Part shown: piece after piece, positions 1 to 8,747 of the stretch
Numbering within the stretch: the stretch's first letter is position 1
How the letters are laid out: each line of letters begins with the position of its first letter
DNA from: Burkholderiales bacterium
Lineage (GTDB): Bacteria; Pseudomonadota; Gammaproteobacteria; Burkholderiales; Burkholderiaceae_C
Direction: 5' to 3'
Length of the DNA stretch: 64,000 nucleotides
Assembly: GCA_028868995.1 (NCBI GenBank)
Contig: JAGWTH010000007.1
Location: 49,401 to 113,400 of the forward strand
Program-made: the position numbers and the translations under genes
Notes under the pieces: model-generated
The model's input: only the letters and a program-made list of their open reading frames with translations
The model's database searches: none
Told to the model about the DNA's origin: nothing

Positions 1-13
1 CCGCGCCCCTCCC

Positions 14-589
14 GTGGGCTGTCCCGCCGTGCCTGATCTCGACCGCTTCGACGACCTCCTCGTCCCGCTGGCCTGGGCCGCGGGCGGGATCGCCGTCGTG
101 GTCGCGCTCTGGCGACTGCGCTTGCACCTGGCGCGCCAGGCGGCCCGCCGGCGCTCGGCGGGCCACCGGTTGATCGACTCCCTCAAGGCCTACAGCGCCT
201 GGATCGACTGGCACCGGTCCGAGCCGCTGCAGCACCGCGACCCGGAAAGCCTGACCATCCCGGCGGCACTCGCCCACGTCGTCCAGATCAAGGACGCGCA
301 CTTCCCCGGACTCTCGTCCCTGGTCGTCGAGCTGCTGCAGACGCACCGCGCGCTGATGCAGTACCTGTGGGAAGCGAACATCCTGCGCATGAGCCAGGCG
401 GGCGAGCAGCGGCCCTACTACGCCGACCCGCGCTACCACCAGCTGCGCGACGCCCAGGACAAGGTGCTGGACGACCTGTTCCTGCGCTGCCGCGAGTTGA
501 TCGGCGAGGGCCCCGACCAGTGGCACCACACCCGCAGCGACTTCGGCTTCTCCTCCAGCGGGATGGAGACCTCGACGCCCGCCGCCTGA
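14..589 (+). CDS. Membrane-anchored protein of unknown function
   Basis: I do not recognise this 191-residue protein. A hydrophobic stretch at about residues 16-32 is followed by an Arg-rich segment, suggesting one N-terminal membrane anchor with the rest in the cytoplasm. The remainder is soluble and mostly helical, rich in Trp, Tyr and His, and ends in a low-complexity Ser/Thr tail. The start is a GTG close to the window edge; another in-frame GTG at position 29 (residue 6) is possible, and an upstream start cannot be excluded because the window begins here. It converges on cysK, leaving only 10 bases between stop codons. No function is proposed. Confidence 0.6.
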   Translation: MGCPAVPDLDRFDDLLVPLAWAAGGIAVVVALWRLRLHLARQAARRRSAGHRLIDSLKAYSAWIDWHRSEPLQHRDPESLTIPAALAHVVQIKDAHFPGLSSLVVELLQTHRALMQYLWEANILRMSQAGEQRPYYADPRYHQLRDAQDKVLDDLFLRCRELIGEGPDQWHHTRSDFGFSSSGMETSTPAA

Positions 590-599
590 AAGTGCGCGC

Positions 600-1520
600 T
601 CAGGCCTGCGGCAGGAAGCCTTCCACCGACAGGTAGCGCTCGCCGGTGTCGTAGTTGAAGCCCAGCACCGTGGCACCGGCGGGGATGTCCTTGAGCTTCT
701 GCTGGATGGCCGCCAGGGTCGCTCCCGAGGAGATGCCCACCAGGATGCCTTCCTCGCGCGCCGCGCGCCGCGCCATCTCGCGCGCCGGCTCGGCGTCGAC
801 CTGGATGACGCCATCCAGGAGCTTCGTGTCCATCACCGCCGGGATGAAGCCCGCGCCGATGCCCTGGATGGGGTGCGGCGACGGCTGGCCGCCGGACAGC
901 ACCGGCGAGGCGACCGGCTCCACCGCGAACACCTTGAGCTTGGGCCACTTCTGCTTCAGCACCCTGGCGCAGCCGGTGATGTGGCCGCCGGTGCCCACCC
1001 CCGTGATCAGGTAGTCGACACCCGCCGGGAAGTCCTCCAGGATCTCCAGCGCCGTGGTGCGCTCGTGCACGGCCACGTTGGCCGGGTTCTCGAACTGCTG
1101 CGGGATCCAGGAGCCGGGGATCTGGGCCGCAAGCTCCTGCGCCCGGGCGATCGAGCCCTTCATGCCCTTCTCGCGCGGCGTCAGGTCGAAACTGGCGCCG
1201 TAGGCCAGCATGAGGCGGCGCCGCTCCACCGACATGCTGTCCGGCATCACCAGGATCAGCTTGTAGCCCTTCACCGCCGCTACCACGGCCAGGCCGATGC
1301 CCGTGTTGCCCGAGGTGGGCTCGATGATCGTCCCGCCCGGCTTGAGCTTGCCGCTGCGCTCGGCGTCCTCGACCATCGCCAGCGCGATGCGGTCCTTGAT
1401 GGAGCCGCCCGGGTTGGACCGCTCGGACTTGATCCAGACCTGGTGCTGGTCGCCGAACAGGCGGTTGATGCGGATGTGCGGCGTGCGGCCGATCGTCTCG
1501 AGGATGTTGTTCGCCTTCAT
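600..1520 (-). CDS. cysK: Cysteine synthase (O-acetylserine sulfhydrylase), CysK/CysM family
   Basis: This PLP enzyme makes L-cysteine from O-acetylserine and sulfide in the cytoplasm. The 306-residue length fits the family. The PLP lysine is in NPGGSIKDR (Lys42), the phosphate/substrate loop PTSGNTG is near residue 70, a glycine loop [10 protein letters not shown] lies mid-protein and SGATLAA near the C-terminus. The segment [12 protein letters not shown] resembles CysK more than CysM, but the two are hard to separate by eye. The start is supported by AAGGAG five bases before the ATG. It lies after the crcB-DUF190 pair on the same strand with about 70 bases between, so it may have its own promoter. 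Confidence 0.93.
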   Translation of the reverse strand: MKANNILETIGRTPHIRINRLFGDQHQVWIKSERSNPGGSIKDRIALAMVEDAERSGKLKPGGTIIEPTSGNTGIGLAVVAAVKGYKLILVMPDSMSVERRRLMLAYGASFDLTPREKGMKGSIARAQELAAQIPGSWIPQQFENPANVAVHERTTALEILEDFPAGVDYLITGVGTGGHITGCARVLKQKWPKLKVFAVEPVASPVLSGGQPSPHPIQGIGAGFIPAVMDTKLLDGVIQVDAEPAREMARRAAREEGILVGISSGATLAAIQQKLKDIPAGATVLGFNYDTGERYLSVEGFLPQA

Positions 1521-1592
1521 GGGGTCTCCTTCGCCGGTGAGGAGCGCATTGTGGCGCGAGTCGGCGCGGGCTGCAGGGGTGCCCCTGCCGGC

Positions 1593-1922
1593 TCAGGTGC
1601 CGCTGGCGCCCACCACGCCGAACTCCACCGGCGTCTTCACGTAGAACAGGTTGGCCTTCTCCCGCTCCAGCTGCGCCAGCAGCGCCGTGCACTGGTCCGG
1701 CGAAACGGCCATCAGCACGGTGAGCGGCTGGTCGGCCAGCTCGAAGAAATGGGCGGAATGGACCTTGCCGCCGCGGCCGATGCCCTCGGCGCCGGCCAGC
1801 ACGGTGGCGCCCTGGATGCCCAGGCCGCGGGCGACCTGCAGCAGCCAGTCGACCACCGGCTTGCCGCCGTGGTGGCGGCCCTGGGCGGTGAAGAACGCGA
1901 GCTGGTATCCCTGCATGATCAT
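1593..1922 (-). CDS. DUF190 family protein
   Basis: A 109-residue protein of the DUF190 type, small alpha/beta (GlnB-like fold) proteins often encoded beside crcB. Visible hallmarks are the early [10 protein letters not shown] strand and the central [17 protein letters not shown] segment. Its ATG overlaps the crcB stop codon as ATGA (1919-1922), which fixes the start and implies translational coupling to the fluoride channel. The molecular role of DUF190 is not settled; the coupling supports, but does not prove, a role in fluoride export or its control. Confidence 0.82.
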   Translation of the reverse strand: MIMQGYQLAFFTAQGRHHGGKPVVDWLLQVARGLGIQGATVLAGAEGIGRGGKVHSAHFFELADQPLTVLMAVSPDQCTALLAQLEREKANLFYVKTPVEFGVVGASGT

Positions 1923-2314
1923 GCTCCTGCGATGCGGGTGCGAAGAAGGGCGACCGTGCCGATGCCCAGCAGGGTCATGCCCACGCTGCCGGCGACGTGC
2001 ACTGCCACCGCGCCCAGCGCCCAGCCGACGCGGCCTTCCATCAGCTGCGTCACGACCTCGGCCGAGAAGGTGGAGAAGGTGGTGAGGCCGCCCAGGAAGC
2101 CGGTGATGACCAGCAGGCGCCACTGCGGCGGCAGGGCAGGATGGCTGGCGAAGAAGGCGACCGCCACGCCGATCAGGTAGCCACCCAGCAGGTTGGCCGC
2201 CAGCGTGCCCGGCGGCAGGAAGGGAAAGAGCGCGTTGAGCTGGTTGCCCAGCACCCAGCGCAGCAGCGCGCCGGCCGCGGCGCCGATGCTGATGGCGAGA
2301 ACGGAAAGAATCAC
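1919..2314 (-). CDS. crcB: Fluoride ion channel CrcB (Fluc)
   Basis: This is a dual-topology membrane channel that lets fluoride leave the cytoplasm. The 131 residues contain four hydrophobic helices. The Fluc signatures are visible: GALLRW in helix 1, [11 protein letters not shown] in helix 2, and [12 protein letters not shown] with the phenylalanine/threonine track in helix 3. The gene starts 28 bases after the matB stop, so it is probably read from the malonate operon promoter. No fluoride riboswitch fits in this gap. Confidence 0.93.
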   Translation of the reverse strand: MILSVLAISIGAAAGALLRWVLGNQLNALFPFLPPGTLAANLLGGYLIGVAVAFFASHPALPPQWRLLVITGFLGGLTTFSTFSAEVVTQLMEGRVGWALGAVAVHVAGSVGMTLLGIGTVALLRTRIAGA

Positions 2315-2342
2315 GCTGGTCCTTTCGCCGTGCGACGGCCGC

Positions 2343-3860
2343 TCAGGCGAACAAGCCCTTGTGCTGCTCCCGCAGCAGGTTCTTCTGCACCTTGCCCATG
2401 GTGTTGCGCGGCAGCGCGTCGACCACGAAGCATTTCTTGGGGATCTTGAAGTTGGCGAGCTGGCCCTTGAGCGTCGTGATCAGCGCCTCGGGCTGCAGTT
2501 TGGAGCCGGGCTTGGCGATCACCACGGCCACACCCACCTCGCCGAAGTCGGGGTGCGGCACGCCCACCACCGCGCTCTCGGCGACGCCGGGCATGTCGTT
2601 GATGTAGCCCTCGATCTCCGCCGGGTACACGTTGTAGCCGCCGCTGATGATCAGGTCCTTGCTGCGCCCGACGATGGTGACGTAGCCGCGCGCGTCCACC
2701 TTGCCCACGTCGCCGGTCTTGAACCAGCCGTCGACGGTGAACTCTTCCTTCGTCTTCTCCGGCATGCGCCAGTAGCCCTTGAAGACGCCCGGGCCCTTCA
2801 CCTGGATGCCGCCGATCTCGCCCGTGGGCACGTCCTGGCCCTGGTCGTCTCGCACGCGCAGGCCCACGCCCGGCAGCGGGAAGCCCACGGTGCCGCCGCG
2901 GCGCTCGCCCTCGTAGGGGTTGGAGGTCAGCATGACGGTCTCGCTCATGCCGTAACGCTCCAGGATGGTGTGGCCGGTGCGCTCCTGCCATTCGTTGAAG
3001 GTCTCCAGCAGCAGCGGGGCCGAGCCGGAGATGAACAGGCGCATGTGGCGGCAGGCTTCCCTGGTGAGCGCCGGCTCGGCCAGCATGCGCACGTACAGCG
3101 TGGGCACGCCCATGAACACGGTCGCCTCGGGCAGGCGCGCGATCACCTTCTTCGGGTCGAACTTGCCCAGCCAGAACATCTTGCTGCCATTGAGCAGCGC
3201 GCCGTGGATCGCCACGAACAGGCCGTGCACGTGGAAGATGGGCAGCGCGTGGATCAGGACATCGCCTTCGCGCCAACCCCAGTAGGACTTGAGCACCTCC
3301 GCGTTGGAGCGCAGGTTGCCGTGCGTGAGCATGGCGCCCTTGCTGCGGCCGGTGGTGCCGCTGGTGTAGAGGATGGCGGCCAGGTCGTCGTCGCCCATGA
3401 CCGCGGGAGTGTGGCGGTCGGAATGGCGCGCGGCGCGCTCCAGCAGCGAGCCGGTGCGGTCGTCGCCCAGGGTGAACACGTGCCGGGTGCCGGCCTGGAA
3501 GGCGATCTTGCTGACCCAGCCGAAGTTGGCCGGGGTGCACACCACCACGGCCGGTTCGGCATTGCCGACGAAGTACTCGATCTCCGCCTTCTGGTAGGCC
3601 GTGTTGAGCGGCAGGAACACGTAGCCGGCGCGCAGCGTGGCCAGGTACAGCATCATGGCCTCGACCGACTTCTCCACCTGCACGGCGATGCGCGCGCCCG
3701 CCTCCAGGCCCAGCGAGGCCAGCAGGTTGGCGAGCATGGCGGTGCCGCGCTCCAGGTCGCGCCAGCTGTAGGCGAGGCCGTCGTCGGTCTCGACGGCGAT
3801 GCCGTCCAGGTCTTGCGGGAAGGCGGCGCGCAGCGCCGCGAACAGGTTGCGGTTGTCCAT
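2343..3860 (-). CDS. matB: Malonyl-CoA synthetase (MatB-like AMP-dependent ligase)
   Basis: This enzyme activates malonate to malonyl-CoA with ATP. At 505 residues it has the size of MatB. The adenylation P-loop [20 protein letters not shown] lies near residues 165-185, the [18 protein letters not shown] motif near 295-315, and the C-terminal [11 protein letters not shown] carries the catalytic lysine. The specificity call rests on context as well as sequence, since malonyl-CoA decarboxylase lies two genes upstream on the same strand. Together they would convert malonate to acetyl-CoA. Only 11 bases separate it from the hydratase gene before it. A related short-chain acyl-CoA synthetase is the alternative. 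Confidence 0.87.
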   Translation of the reverse strand: MDNRNLFAALRAAFPQDLDGIAVETDDGLAYSWRDLERGTAMLANLLASLGLEAGARIAVQVEKSVEAMMLYLATLRAGYVFLPLNTAYQKAEIEYFVGNAEPAVVVCTPANFGWVSKIAFQAGTRHVFTLGDDRTGSLLERAARHSDRHTPAVMGDDDLAAILYTSGTTGRSKGAMLTHGNLRSNAEVLKSYWGWREGDVLIHALPIFHVHGLFVAIHGALLNGSKMFWLGKFDPKKVIARLPEATVFMGVPTLYVRMLAEPALTREACRHMRLFISGSAPLLLETFNEWQERTGHTILERYGMSETVMLTSNPYEGERRGGTVGFPLPGVGLRVRDDQGQDVPTGEIGGIQVKGPGVFKGYWRMPEKTKEEFTVDGWFKTGDVGKVDARGYVTIVGRSKDLIISGGYNVYPAEIEGYINDMPGVAESAVVGVPHPDFGEVGVAVVIAKPGSKLQPEALITTLKGQLANFKIPKKCFVVDALPRNTMGKVQKNLLREQHKGLFA

Positions 3861-3871
3861 GTCGTGATCGC

Positions 3872-4651
3872 TCAGAAGCGGGGGATTCTCTTGTCCAGGA
3901 AAGCGGCGATACCTTCACGGTGCTCGGCGCTGTCGGCGTAATCGTAGGCGCTCGCCAGCAGGTCGGCCGGCGGCGGCGCATCGGGGGCCCCGCCGGCGAC
4001 GCGGCGCAGGGTGCGCTTGCTCAGGCGGGCAGCCTGCGGCGCGAGGCGGGTGATGCGTTCCACGGTGGCCTGCACCTCCTGCGCGAGCTGCGCATCGGGC
4101 ACCACGCGCTGCAGGAAGCCGCGCGCCTTCATCTCGGGCGCATCGAGCTGCGCCGCCTCCAGCAGCATCTCGCGCAGGGTGGCCTCGCCGGCGACAGCGG
4201 CGACCAGCTGCGCCTCGCGTGGCGCCATGGGGAATCCCAGGCGGGCGATCGGCGCGCCGAAGCGCGCGGAAGACGCGGCGATGCGGAGGTCGCAGCAGCA
4301 GGCGATCTCCACGCCCGCGCCCATGCAAGCGCCGCCGATCGCGGCGACGACGGGCACCTCGCAGGCGAGCATCGCCGCCAGGCCGCCCCACACGTCGTCC
4401 TCGTGGAAGGCGCGCAGCGAAGCGGGGTCGAAACGGAACTCGGGGTATTCGGCGATGTCGCCGCCGGCGCAGAAGGCGCCCTCCTCGCCGGCGACCACGG
4501 CGCAGCGCAGGCGCGCGTCGACCTGGATCGCGAGGAAGGCCTCGCGCAGCTCGCGCCACATCGCGCGCGACATGGCGCCCAGCCGGCCCGGGTGCGACAG
4601 CGTCACGCGGGCCACCGGCCCGTGCAGGGAAAGGCGCACCTGTCCGGCCAT
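3872..4651 (-). CDS. Enoyl-CoA hydratase/isomerase family protein in the malonate operon
   Basis: A crotonase-fold protein of 259 residues. The oxyanion-hole segments are visible as GAFCAGGDIAEY and IGGACMGAGVEIACCCDLRIA. The start was set at the ATG at 4651 because an AGGAG lies 12 bases upstream and the family N-terminus fits; a longer frame would run into mcd. Most crotonases act on acyl-CoA thioesters, and the place between malonyl-CoA decarboxylase and malonyl-CoA synthetase suggests a malonyl-CoA or methylmalonyl-CoA related substrate. The actual reaction cannot be read from sequence. Confidence 0.85.
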   Translation of the reverse strand: MAGQVRLSLHGPVARVTLSHPGRLGAMSRAMWRELREAFLAIQVDARLRCAVVAGEEGAFCAGGDIAEYPEFRFDPASLRAFHEDDVWGGLAAMLACEVPVVAAIGGACMGAGVEIACCCDLRIAASSARFGAPIARLGFPMAPREAQLVAAVAGEATLREMLLEAAQLDAPEMKARGFLQRVVPDAQLAQEVQATVERITRLAPQAARLSKRTLRRVAGGAPDAPPPADLLASAYDYADSAEHREGIAAFLDKRIPRF

Positions 4652-4700
4652 CGGGATTCCTGTCTCCTCTCGGTGTTCGAATTCTGCGGCTGAAGCGCGG

Positions 4701-6092
4701 CTACCGGTAAAGCTCGGAAATGGCCGACGCCACCGGGATCTCACCTTGCGCCAGCTGCGCGCGGTTCTTGTCCAGCCGCTTCGGATCGTACAGGTAGTTC
4801 ACCATCAGCCCGAAGGACTGCTTGAGGCCCTTGGCCGAGGGGTCGGCCGCCCAGTTCAGGCGCTCCACGCGCGCGCCGTTGCCCAGGTGGAAGCGCGCCA
4901 CCGGGTCGACCGGCTTGCCGTCGCGGAGCTCCTTGCCCAGGTAGCGCGCGGCCCAGGCCAGCAGCTCGCGGCGCTCGGGGGCCTTCGGGCCCAGCTCCAG
5001 CGGCTGGTCCCAGGCCGCGAGCTTCTCCGCGGGCACCTGCTTGCCCAGCCAGCCGCGCAGGCCCGGGATCGGCGACAGCGTCGCGAAAGTCTTGAGTCGG
5101 GGGAATTCCTCCTTCAAGGTCTCCACCACCCGCTTGATCAGCGCATCGCCGAAGCTCACGCCGCGCAGGCCCGGCTGGCAGTTGCTGATGGAGTAGAAGA
5201 TCGCGGTGGTGGCCTTGCGCAGGTCCGCGGCGGCGGCCGTCTCGTCCAGCAGCGGCGTGATGCTGTCGGAGATGGCATCGGTGAGCGCCACCTCCACGAA
5301 GATCAGCGGCTCGCCCTCCAGCTTCGGGTGGAAGAAGCCGTAGCAGCGCCGGTCGCTGTCCAGGCGGTTCTTCAGGTCGGCCCAGCTGCGGATGTCGTGC
5401 ACCGCCTCGTACTTGATCAGCTTTTCGATCAGCGAGGCCGGCGAATCCCAGGACAGGCGCCGCAGCTCCAGGAAGGCGACGTCGAACCAGGTGGAGAACA
5501 GCGTCTCCAGCTCGCCGTCCAGCGCCAGCAGGCGCTTGTCGCCCTTGAGGTGGGGCAGCAGCTCGGCGCGCAGGTCCACCAAGAAGCGCATGCCCTCCGG
5601 GAAGGCGGCGAAGCGCTGCAGCAGGCGCGTGCGCGGCGACGCGAGCGCTCGGCGCAGGCGGATCTCGGCCGCGCCCTCCTCGGCGGAGCCCTGCGCCGCC
5701 TCGAATTGCTCGCGCGCGGCCTGGATCTTCTTGGGGTCCGGGCCGAACTGCTCGCTCATGAGCAGCCAGGCGTCGCGCCGCTCCTCGGCGCCGGCCTGGG
5801 CATAGTGCAGCGCGAAGGCCTTGGCCCGGCGGGCGCCCTCGACCTCGCTCGCGCGCGGGTCGACGATGGCCTGCAGCTGGGTCAGGGTGCGGCGCAGCAC
5901 GCGCGGCGACAGCGCCTCCTCGCCGCGGCGCCAGGTGGCCTGCAGGCGCTCGCGCGTGCTGCGGGACGCCGGTGCCTCGGCGGCGGCCGCTGGCGAGGGC
6001 CGGGGCTCGGCGCCCTTGCCGCTGGACGTTTTCGCGTCGAGGCCGGGGCGCCACAGGGACGCGCCGCGGGAGATCCATTGGGCCGGGCTCAT
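4701..6092 (-). CDS. Malonyl-CoA decarboxylase
   Basis: Converts malonyl-CoA to acetyl-CoA and CO2. This 463-residue MCD-family protein has an N-terminal helical domain and a C-terminal GNAT-like catalytic domain. Family landmarks are visible: FHPKLEGEPLIFVEVALT, FYSISNCQPGLRGVSFG, and FHLGNGA (His of the active site), followed by the typical MVNYLYD tail. It lacks a peroxisomal-type signal, as expected for bacteria. It lies 37 bases after the GntR gene and 49 bases before the hydratase, in one operon. The N-terminal 50 residues are Ala/Pro-rich and poorly conserved, so the start could be slightly downstream. Confidence 0.92.
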   Translation of the reverse strand: MSPAQWISRGASLWRPGLDAKTSSGKGAEPRPSPAAAAEAPASRSTRERLQATWRRGEEALSPRVLRRTLTQLQAIVDPRASEVEGARRAKAFALHYAQAGAEERRDAWLLMSEQFGPDPKKIQAAREQFEAAQGSAEEGAAEIRLRRALASPRTRLLQRFAAFPEGMRFLVDLRAELLPHLKGDKRLLALDGELETLFSTWFDVAFLELRRLSWDSPASLIEKLIKYEAVHDIRSWADLKNRLDSDRRCYGFFHPKLEGEPLIFVEVALTDAISDSITPLLDETAAAADLRKATTAIFYSISNCQPGLRGVSFGDALIKRVVETLKEEFPRLKTFATLSPIPGLRGWLGKQVPAEKLAAWDQPLELGPKAPERRELLAWAARYLGKELRDGKPVDPVARFHLGNGARVERLNWAADPSAKGLKQSFGLMVNYLYDPKRLDKNRAQLAQGEIPVASAISELYR

Positions 6093-6129
6093 GAGGGACT
6101 GCCTTGTCGGAGGTGGGGGAACCGGGGGC

Positions 6130-6795
6130 TCATGCGAGCCTCGATCGATGGGCTCGCGAGAGCTCGCGCAGCGCCTCGCGCTGGCGCGTCAGGTGGGTGC
6201 GCATGGCCGCCTCGGCGCCCTCGGGGTCGCGCGCCTTCAGCGCCGCGAACACCGCCAGGTGCTCCGACAGGCTCTGCTCCAGGCGGCCGGGTGCGTGCAG
6301 CTGCTGCTGGCGCGCGAGCTTCAGGATCTTGCGCAGGTCGCCGATCACCCCGGCCAGCCAGCGGTTGCCGGCCAGCGCGATGATGGCCTCGTGGATCGCG
6401 TAGTTGGCCTCGTAATAGGCGTTGATCCGCCTGGCCTTCGCGTGGCGAGCGAGCTTGTCGTGCAGGTCCTCCAGCACGGCCAGGTCGGCGTCGGTGGCGT
6501 TCTGCGCGGCCTCGAAGGCGCAGCGGCCTTCCAGCAGGGCGATCACCGGGAAGATCTCGTCCAGGTCCTGCTCGGTCACCTCGGCGACGAAGCAGCCTCG
6601 GCGCGGCTCGTGACGCACCAGGCCTTCCGCGGTCAGCACCTTCAGCGCCTCTCGCAGCGGCGTGCGCGAGATCTCCAGCTGCTCTGCCAGCTTCACCTCG
6701 TCGAGGAAGCTGCCCGGAGGCAGCTCGCCGGCGAAGATGCGCTCGCGCAGCCGCGCCGCGACTTCGTCGTGCAGGGAATTGGGGACCAGGCGCAT
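6130..6795 (-). CDS. GntR-family (FadR/FCD subfamily) transcriptional regulator
   Basis: A 221-residue regulator with a winged helix-turn-helix (about residues 8-72, including ISRTPLREALKVL and RRGCFV) and an all-helical FCD ligand domain (about 80-205). Histidines in NYAIHEA, SEHLAV and MRTHLTR are candidate metal/ligand-binding residues. It is the first gene of the mcd-hydratase-matB operon, so it probably senses malonate, malonyl-CoA or a related acyl compound and controls its own operon, like MatR/MdcY-type regulators. A strong palindrome lies 26-49 bases upstream of its start codon. No good ribosome binding site precedes the ATG. Confidence 0.9.
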   Translation of the reverse strand: MRLVPNSLHDEVAARLRERIFAGELPPGSFLDEVKLAEQLEISRTPLREALKVLTAEGLVRHEPRRGCFVAEVTEQDLDEIFPVIALLEGRCAFEAAQNATDADLAVLEDLHDKLARHAKARRINAYYEANYAIHEAIIALAGNRWLAGVIGDLRKILKLARQQQLHAPGRLEQSLSEHLAVFAALKARDPEGAEAAMRTHLTRQREALRELSRAHRSRLA

Positions 6796-6820
6796 GGGCG
6801 GGGGACTGGGGCGGTCGGTG

Positions 6821-6844
6821 ATTACGTGTAATTACGCGTAATTA
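6821..6844 (-). promoter_or_regulatory. Probable GntR operator: two overlapping palindromes
   Basis: A perfect 16-base palindrome TAATTACGCGTAATTA occupies 6829-6844. An overlapping imperfect copy, ATTACGTGTAAT, lies at 6821-6832. This AT-rich island stands out in GC-rich surroundings and sits just upstream of the GntR-family gene at the head of the malonate operon. The size and symmetry suit a dimeric winged-helix repressor, and the AT-rich halves could also serve as the -10 region. The binding protein is inferred from position only. Confidence 0.6.
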
Positions 6845-6925
6845 TGGCAGGAAGCAGGTTGGCGTGGTGCGCGTTCGTCGGAATGGCCCGGCGCCTCGGC
6901 GGGCTTCGGCGGGCTTCGGCGAGCC

Positions 6926-7744
6926 TCAGCGGGCCGGCGCGGGGCGCGCCTGCGCCCAAAGCCACAGCGCCACGCCCGCCACGATCATCGGCAGGCTCAG
7001 CCACTGGCCCATGCTCATGTGCAGGGCCAGGATGCCCAGGAAGTCGTCGGGCTCGCGGAAGTATTCCGCCGTGAAGCGCGCCAGGCCGTAGCCGACGAGG
7101 AAGACCGCCGAGACCTGCGCCGGCTTGCGCTCCTTGCGCGCGTACAGCCACATGACGATGAACAGCAGCACGCCCTCGAGCAGCAGTTCGTAGATCTGCG
7201 AGGGGTGGCGCGGGATGTTGCTGCCGCTTTCGGGAAAGATCATCGCCCAGGGCAGGCCCGGGTCGGCCGGGCGGCCCCACAGCTCGCCGTTGATGAAGTT
7301 GCCGACGCGACCGGCACCGAGACCGGGCGGCACGCAGGGCGCCACCAGGTCCATCACCTGCCAGAAGGGCTTGCGCCGGCTGTGCGCGAACCAGACCTGC
7401 GACAGGATCACCCCGAGCAGGCCGCCGTGGAAGCTCATGCCGCCCTGCCACACGAACAGGATCTGCAGCGGATTCGCCAGGTAGAAGCCCGGCTTGTAGA
7501 AGATGCAGTAGCCCAGGCGCCCGCCCAGCACCACCCCCAGCACCCCGAGGAACAGCATGTCCTCGATGTCCCGGCTGCTCCAGGCGCCCGGCCCCTGGAC
7601 CGAGCGGAAGGGCTCGTGCTTCAGGCGCTGGTGGGCCAGCAGCATGAACAGGCCGAAACCCACGAGGTAGGCGATGCCGTACCAGTGGATGGCGACGGGC
7701 CCCAGGTGCACCGCGACCGGGTCGAATTTCGGGTGGATCAGCAT
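6926..7744 (-). CDS. lgt: Prolipoprotein diacylglyceryl transferase
   Basis: This inner-membrane enzyme transfers diacylglycerol from phosphatidylglycerol to the lipobox cysteine of prolipoproteins. The 272 residues form seven hydrophobic segments. The family motifs HGGLLG (with the essential His) and [13 protein letters not shown] (Lgt signature) are present, as is HPSQIYE. The start matches the usual [12 protein letters not shown]-terminus. It lies 130 bases upstream of the GntR gene and 34 bases after the LysR stop on the same strand. Confidence 0.96.
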   Translation of the reverse strand: MLIHPKFDPVAVHLGPVAIHWYGIAYLVGFGLFMLLAHQRLKHEPFRSVQGPGAWSSRDIEDMLFLGVLGVVLGGRLGYCIFYKPGFYLANPLQILFVWQGGMSFHGGLLGVILSQVWFAHSRRKPFWQVMDLVAPCVPPGLGAGRVGNFINGELWGRPADPGLPWAMIFPESGSNIPRHPSQIYELLLEGVLLFIVMWLYARKERKPAQVSAVFLVGYGLARFTAEYFREPDDFLGILALHMSMGQWLSLPMIVAGVALWLWAQARPAPAR

Positions 7745-7778
7745 GGGCGGCTATTGTGGCCCAGGTGCGTGGCCGATT

Positions 7779-8675
7779 TCAGCCGACCACTTCCATGAAG
7801 CGCTCCAGCACCGGCGACATCCGCTCCCACACCAGGGTGGTCTCGCAGTCCGGGACGCTCGCGGCCTGCCGGCCCCCGGGCTGGCGGTAGACGACGCCGC
7901 CGCGCTGGAACTGGCGCACGCTCTCGGGCACCCAGGCCAGGCCCAGGCCGGCGGCGACCAGGTTGACGATGGTCTGCATCTGGATCGCTTCCTGGACGAC
8001 CCGGGGTTCGCGCCCGGCGGCGTGGTACATGCCCAGCACGGCGTCGTGCAGCGATGGCACGATGCGGCGCGGGAAGATCACCAGCGGCTCGGCCAGCACC
8101 TGCGCCAGCGGCAGGCGCGCCGACGCGGCCAGCGGATGCGCCTCGGGCAGCGCCAGCACCAGCGGTTCGCGGGCCACCGTGCGGTGCTGCAGGCCGCGCG
8201 GGGCGAAGCCGGGCGAGTGCAGCATGAAGCCGGCGTCGATCTCGCCGCGGGCGAAGGCCTCCAGCTGCACGTCGCCGGTGGCCTCGATCAGCTCCATCTG
8301 CACCTGCGGATGGCGGGCGCGGAAGGCGCGCAGCCACTGCGGCAGCAGGGCGAAGCCCACCGTGGAGACGAAGGCGATGCGCAGCCGCCCGAGCTCCCCG
8401 CCCGCGGCCGCGCGCGCCTGCGCCGGCAGCTCGCGGGCGCGCGCCAGCAGCTCGCGCACCTGCGGCAGCAGCGCCTCGCCGGCGGCGGTGAGCCGCACGC
8501 TGCGCTTGGTGCGCTCGAACAGGCGCACGCCCAGCAGGCGCTCCAGCTGGGCGATCGCCTGGGTGAGCGGCGGCTGGGTCATGTGCAGGCTGCGCGCGGC
8601 GCGGCCGAAGTGCAGCTCCCCGGCGACGGCGGCGAACTGGCGCCACAGGCGCAGCTCGATGGCGGGCTCGTTCAT
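7779..8675 (-). CDS. LysR-family transcriptional regulator
   Basis: A 298-residue LTTR with the N-terminal helix-turn-helix at about residues 10-68 ([32 protein letters not shown]) followed by a two-lobed ligand-binding domain. It is divergent from ilvD with 72 bases between start codons, which suggests control of ilvD or of its own gene. A T-N11-A inverted repeat overlaps its start codon. The effector is unknown. IlvR/IlvY-type control of branched-chain amino acid synthesis is plausible only from position. Confidence 0.88.
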   Translation of the reverse strand: MNEPAIELRLWRQFAAVAGELHFGRAARSLHMTQPPLTQAIAQLERLLGVRLFERTKRSVRLTAAGEALLPQVRELLARARELPAQARAAAGGELGRLRIAFVSTVGFALLPQWLRAFRARHPQVQMELIEATGDVQLEAFARGEIDAGFMLHSPGFAPRGLQHRTVAREPLVLALPEAHPLAASARLPLAQVLAEPLVIFPRRIVPSLHDAVLGMYHAAGREPRVVQEAIQMQTIVNLVAAGLGLAWVPESVRQFQRGGVVYRQPGGRQAASVPDCETTLVWERMSPVLERFMEVVG

Positions 8676-8711
8676 ATGCCATGCATATTAATCCGCATCC
8701 GGAAACGGATT
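8674..8711. promoter_or_regulatory. LysR-type box and second inverted repeat between lysR and ilvD
   Basis: ATATGCCATGCATAT (8674-8688) is a perfect inverted repeat with a 3-base centre and contains T-N11-A, the LTTR recognition core. It covers the ATG of the LysR gene, a position suited to autorepression. A second repeat, AATCCG-N10-CGGATT (8690-8711), lies 37-58 bases upstream of the ilvD ATG and could be the activation site or a promoter element. Assignment to the adjacent LysR protein is inference. Confidence 0.5.
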
Positions 8712-8747
8712 GGAAAGAATCACCGCGGCGGCGTATCCTCCGCCCCC

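Noticed and set aside
2315..2342. Fluoride riboswitch upstream of crcB
   Set aside because: Only 28 bases separate matB and crcB, too few for the riboswitch, and no such fold is seen.
4011..6383. A 790-codon open frame opposite the hydratase and malonyl-CoA decarboxylase genes
   Set aside because: It covers two clearly recognised genes in antisense and has only Arg/Ala-rich low-complexity sequence.
6891..6925. Short tandem repeat of about 10 bases (GGCTTCGGCG type) after the lgt stop codon
   Set aside because: It has three imperfect copies only and no hairpin with a T-run; probably chance GC-rich simple sequence.
7674..8747. N-terminal extension of the ilvD frame by 358 codons
   Set aside because: It lies antisense to the LysR gene and has no similarity to dihydroxy-acid dehydratase; the conserved protein starts at 8748.
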